A model generated the notes under the pieces. That model saw only the letters and a program-made list of their open reading frames with translations, did no database searches and had not been told where the DNA came from. The position numbers were made by a program, and so were the translations under genes. From Candidatus Stahliibacteriota bacterium (GTDB taxonomy: Bacteria > Hydrothermota > Tepidihabitantia > SM23-42): a stretch of 8,024 nt of DNA. Location: NCBI GenBank assembly GCA_004376785.1, contig SOIY01000140.1:1-8024 (forward strand). Direction: 5' to 3'. Shown piece after piece: positions 6,015-8,024 of the stretch (the stretch's first letter is position 1; the number at the start of each line of letters is the position of its first letter).

Positions 6015-7985
6015 CTATTTAACAATTGCGCCGGATGAAACGGGTTTATCCACGGTGAGAAGAATAATTCCTTCTTTTGTATCAGCCGCCAATAGCATAC
6101 CTCGAGACAATACCCCCTTGATTTTTGCTGGCTGCAGATTCTCAATAATAACAATTGTTTTGCCAACCAATTCATCGGGTTTATAGTCTTTACCTATGCC
6201 AGCCACTATTTGACGTTTTTCATCACCTATTTCAACTATACACTTTATAAGATTTTTGCTTTCTTGTACGACTTCAGCCTTTAAAATTTTGGCGGTTTTC
6301 AACACTATTTTTTGGAATTCTTCAATGGTAATCTCGGTTTTTTTCAGTTTTTTAATCTGGATATCAATAGTAGCATTATCAATTTTCTGAAATAGAATTT
6401 CAGGTTTGCCGATTGTTGAAGCGAGTTTTGGTTCACTGATTCCATCCCAATCCTGCGGTATGAAGTTTATCATTTTCTTTACTTTATCGGCGGTGAATGG
6501 TAAAAAAGGCTCGATTAATACTGATAGGGATGTTACAATTTTCATGCAGACATTCAATGTTTTTTCACAGGTCGAGGGATCGGTCTTACGGGTTGCCCAC
6601 GGCTTTTCCTTGTCAAAATAGCGGTTTGCTTCCTGCACAATTTTCATAACTTCCTGTAATCCGTTTTTAAATCCAAAATGCTCAATTTTTTCACCGACTG
6701 TAGCAGGAGCTTTTGATAACATATCGAGCATACGTTTATCATTGTCAGCAAAGCTGGATGCCTTTGGCACTGACGAATTGTAGTATTTATTAATAAAGGT
6801 GAGCGTACGATTAATGAAATTGCCAAGTATGTCAGCCAGCTCATTATTATGCCATGCCTGGAAATCACGCCATGTGAAATCAGTATCGCGCGCCTCTGGA
6901 GCATTGCGCGTGAGGGTATATCTCAAGGAATCTGCCTGGAAATCTTTCAAATAATCAGGCAGCCATATTGCATAATTTTTTGATGTTGAAAATTTATCAC
7001 CCTCGAGATTAAGAAATTGATTAGCTGGTATATCCGATGGTAAAACATAATCTCCATAAGCCATGAGCATTGCTGGCCAGATAAGGGCGTGAAATACAAT
7101 ATTGTCCTTGCCTATGAAATGAACAAGCTTGGTTTCTTTGCTTAACCAATAATCTTTCCATAAATCAGGTTTACCTTTTTTCTCTGACCACTCAATTGTC
7201 GAAGAAATGTATCCAATCGGAGCGTCAAACCAGACATACAAAACCTTACCTTTTACTTCTTCAAGTGGGACCGGAACACCCCAGGACATATCCCTTGTTA
7301 TTGGACGATCCCGGAGCCCTTCTTTTAACCAACCTTTTACAAAACCTAATACATGTTCTTTCCAGTCTGTTTTCTTTTCTATCCAATCGCTCAATTTATC
7401 CTGAAATGCTGAAAGTTTAAAATACCAATGTTTTGTCTTTTTTCTCTGTGGTATACCACCGCAGATCAAACATTTTGGTTCAACGAGTTCAAAAGGTTCA
7501 AGCCACCGTCCACAACTTTCACACTGATCTCCTTTTGCACCATCTGCTGCACACCGCGGGCACTTTCCAATAATATAGCGGTCTGGTAGGAATCGCTTAC
7601 ATCTTGGACAATAGAATTGTTCTATCTCTTTCGGATATATGTAGCCTTTATTATATATTTTTTGAAAAAAATCCTGAGCCATACAATGATGAATAGGTAG
7701 TGTTGTACGTGAGAAATTATCAAATGTCATACCAAAGTCTTCGAATGATTTTTTTATTGATTTATAATAATGATCAACAATTTCCCTGGGTGTCTTATTT
7801 TGCTTTTCAGCACTTATTGTCACTGGAACACCATGTTCATCAGTACCGCACATATATATAACATCCCGGTTTTTTAATCGCTGATAACGTACATAAATAT
7901 CCGCAGGCAGATATGCCCCGGCAAGATGGCCAAGATGAATGTTGCCATTAGCATATGGTAAAGCACTCGTTACTAAAATTTTCAT
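6015..7985 (-). CDS. metG: Methionyl-tRNA synthetase with C-terminal tRNA-binding domain
   Basis: MetRS charges initiator and elongator tRNA-Met with methionine at the expense of ATP. This 656-aa class I enzyme shows the HIGH-type motif as HLGH (17-20) within ALPYANGNIHLGH, GTDEHG (47-52), a connective peptide with four CxxC pairs (C126/C129, C142/C145, C155/C158, C172/C175) indicating the two-zinc-knuckle form, WFDAPIGY (252-259), and the KMSKS-type loop as KFSTSK (331-336). An anticodon-binding helical region follows. The last 105 or so residues (about 552-656) form an OB-fold Trbp111/EMAPII-like tRNA-binding domain that usually dimerises the enzyme. The start is fixed by the standard N-terminus MKILVTSALPYANG. 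A strong promoter lies immediately upstream with no Shine-Dalgarno site, so a leaderless transcript is likely. It is probably the first gene of the operon. Confidence 0.97.
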   Translation of the reverse strand: MKILVTSALPYANGNIHLGHLAGAYLPADIYVRYQRLKNRDVIYMCGTDEHGVPVTISAEKQNKTPREIVDHYYKSIKKSFEDFGMTFDNFSRTTLPIHHCMAQDFFQKIYNKGYIYPKEIEQFYCPRCKRFLPDRYIIGKCPRCAADGAKGDQCESCGRWLEPFELVEPKCLICGGIPQRKKTKHWYFKLSAFQDKLSDWIEKKTDWKEHVLGFVKGWLKEGLRDRPITRDMSWGVPVPLEEVKGKVLYVWFDAPIGYISSTIEWSEKKGKPDLWKDYWLSKETKLVHFIGKDNIVFHALIWPAMLMAYGDYVLPSDIPANQFLNLEGDKFSTSKNYAIWLPDYLKDFQADSLRYTLTRNAPEARDTDFTWRDFQAWHNNELADILGNFINRTLTFINKYYNSSVPKASSFADNDKRMLDMLSKAPATVGEKIEHFGFKNGLQEVMKIVQEANRYFDKEKPWATRKTDPSTCEKTLNVCMKIVTSLSVLIEPFLPFTADKVKKMINFIPQDWDGISEPKLASTIGKPEILFQKIDNATIDIQIKKLKKTEITIEEFQKIVLKTAKILKAEVVQESKNLIKCIVEIGDEKRQIVAGIGKDYKPDELVGKTIVIIENLQPAKIKGVLSRGMLLAADTKEGIILLTVDKPVSSGAIVK

Positions 7986-7990
7986 AGCGT

Positions 7991-8018
7991 ATTATAAATA
8001 AAAGTGAATATAAGTCAA
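7991..8018 (-). promoter_or_regulatory. Probable sigma-70-type promoter of metG, leaderless geometry
   Basis: On the minus strand TTGACT (8013-8018, one mismatch to the consensus -35) is followed by a 16-nt spacer and a perfect -10 TATAAT (7991-7996). Five bases (ACGCT, 7986-7990) separate the -10 from the ATG at 7983-7985. The predicted transcription start falls on or beside the A of the start codon. The metG start itself is secure from protein similarity, so the lack of room for a ribosome binding site is not an artefact of start choice. Confidence 0.75.
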
Positions 8019-8024
8019 CCCCGC

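Noticed and set aside
5994..6021. Plus-strand TTGACA (5994-5999) followed 16 nt later by TATTTA, a possible antisense promoter into the 3' end of metG.
   Set aside because: The -10 match is poor and nothing downstream on the plus strand looks like a gene. A single TTGACA in AT-rich DNA is weak evidence.
7196..7420. Plus-strand reading frames inside metG.
   Set aside because: They are shadows of a strongly conserved minus-strand gene and show no independent motif or ribosome binding site.

Overview
This is an AT-rich bacterial window in which all five protein genes lie on the minus strand and are packed tightly. Reading in the direction of transcription (right to left), it holds metG (methionyl-tRNA synthetase), tatD (metal-dependent DNase-type hydrolase), rsmA/ksgA (16S rRNA dimethyladenosine transferase), a DUF362 protein with a C-terminal two-cluster ferredoxin domain, and a 1067-residue MalT-like STAND ATPase/TPR regulator with a SARP-type (winged helix plus BTAD) C-terminus. 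The right edge of the window falls just upstream of metG. The left edge falls just downstream of the regulator.

The metG-tatD-rsmA order matches the well-known metS-yabD-(yabE-rnmV)-ksgA neighbourhood of Firmicutes, here compressed: tatD runs directly into rsmA (35-nt overlap) and rsmA into the DUF362 gene (4-nt ATGA overlap). These genes look like one translation/RNA-maintenance operon to which an iron-sulfur protein of unknown function has been added. After 158 nt the large regulator gene begins under what looks like its own promoter. The taxon cannot be fixed from the sequence. An AT-rich uncultured lineage of the WOR-3 type is a guess based on the low-GC composition, the MetRS type with four CxxC pairs and a C-terminal tRNA-binding domain, and the MalT-BTAD regulator.

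The most notable non-coding signal is that metG and the regulator have the same promoter geometry: a TTGACW-type -35, a 16-nt spacer, a TANNNT -10, then only 5 nt to the ATG, with no room for a Shine-Dalgarno site. That predicts leaderless mRNAs for both. By contrast rsmA, inside the operon, has a clear Shine-Dalgarno site that favours a TTG start. A second signal is that each non-coding gap (1-44, 3249-3406, 5945-6014) contains degenerate short-period tandem repeats (7, 8, 9 or 11 nt), and one 9-nt word is shared between two of the gaps.

I found no tRNA, rRNA, CRISPR array, insertion sequence or convincing intrinsic terminator, and no gene-free stretch longer than 158 nt. Most of the window is ordinary housekeeping sequence. 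The parts worth a second look are the regulator, the DUF362-ferredoxin gene, the leaderless promoters and the intergenic repeats.
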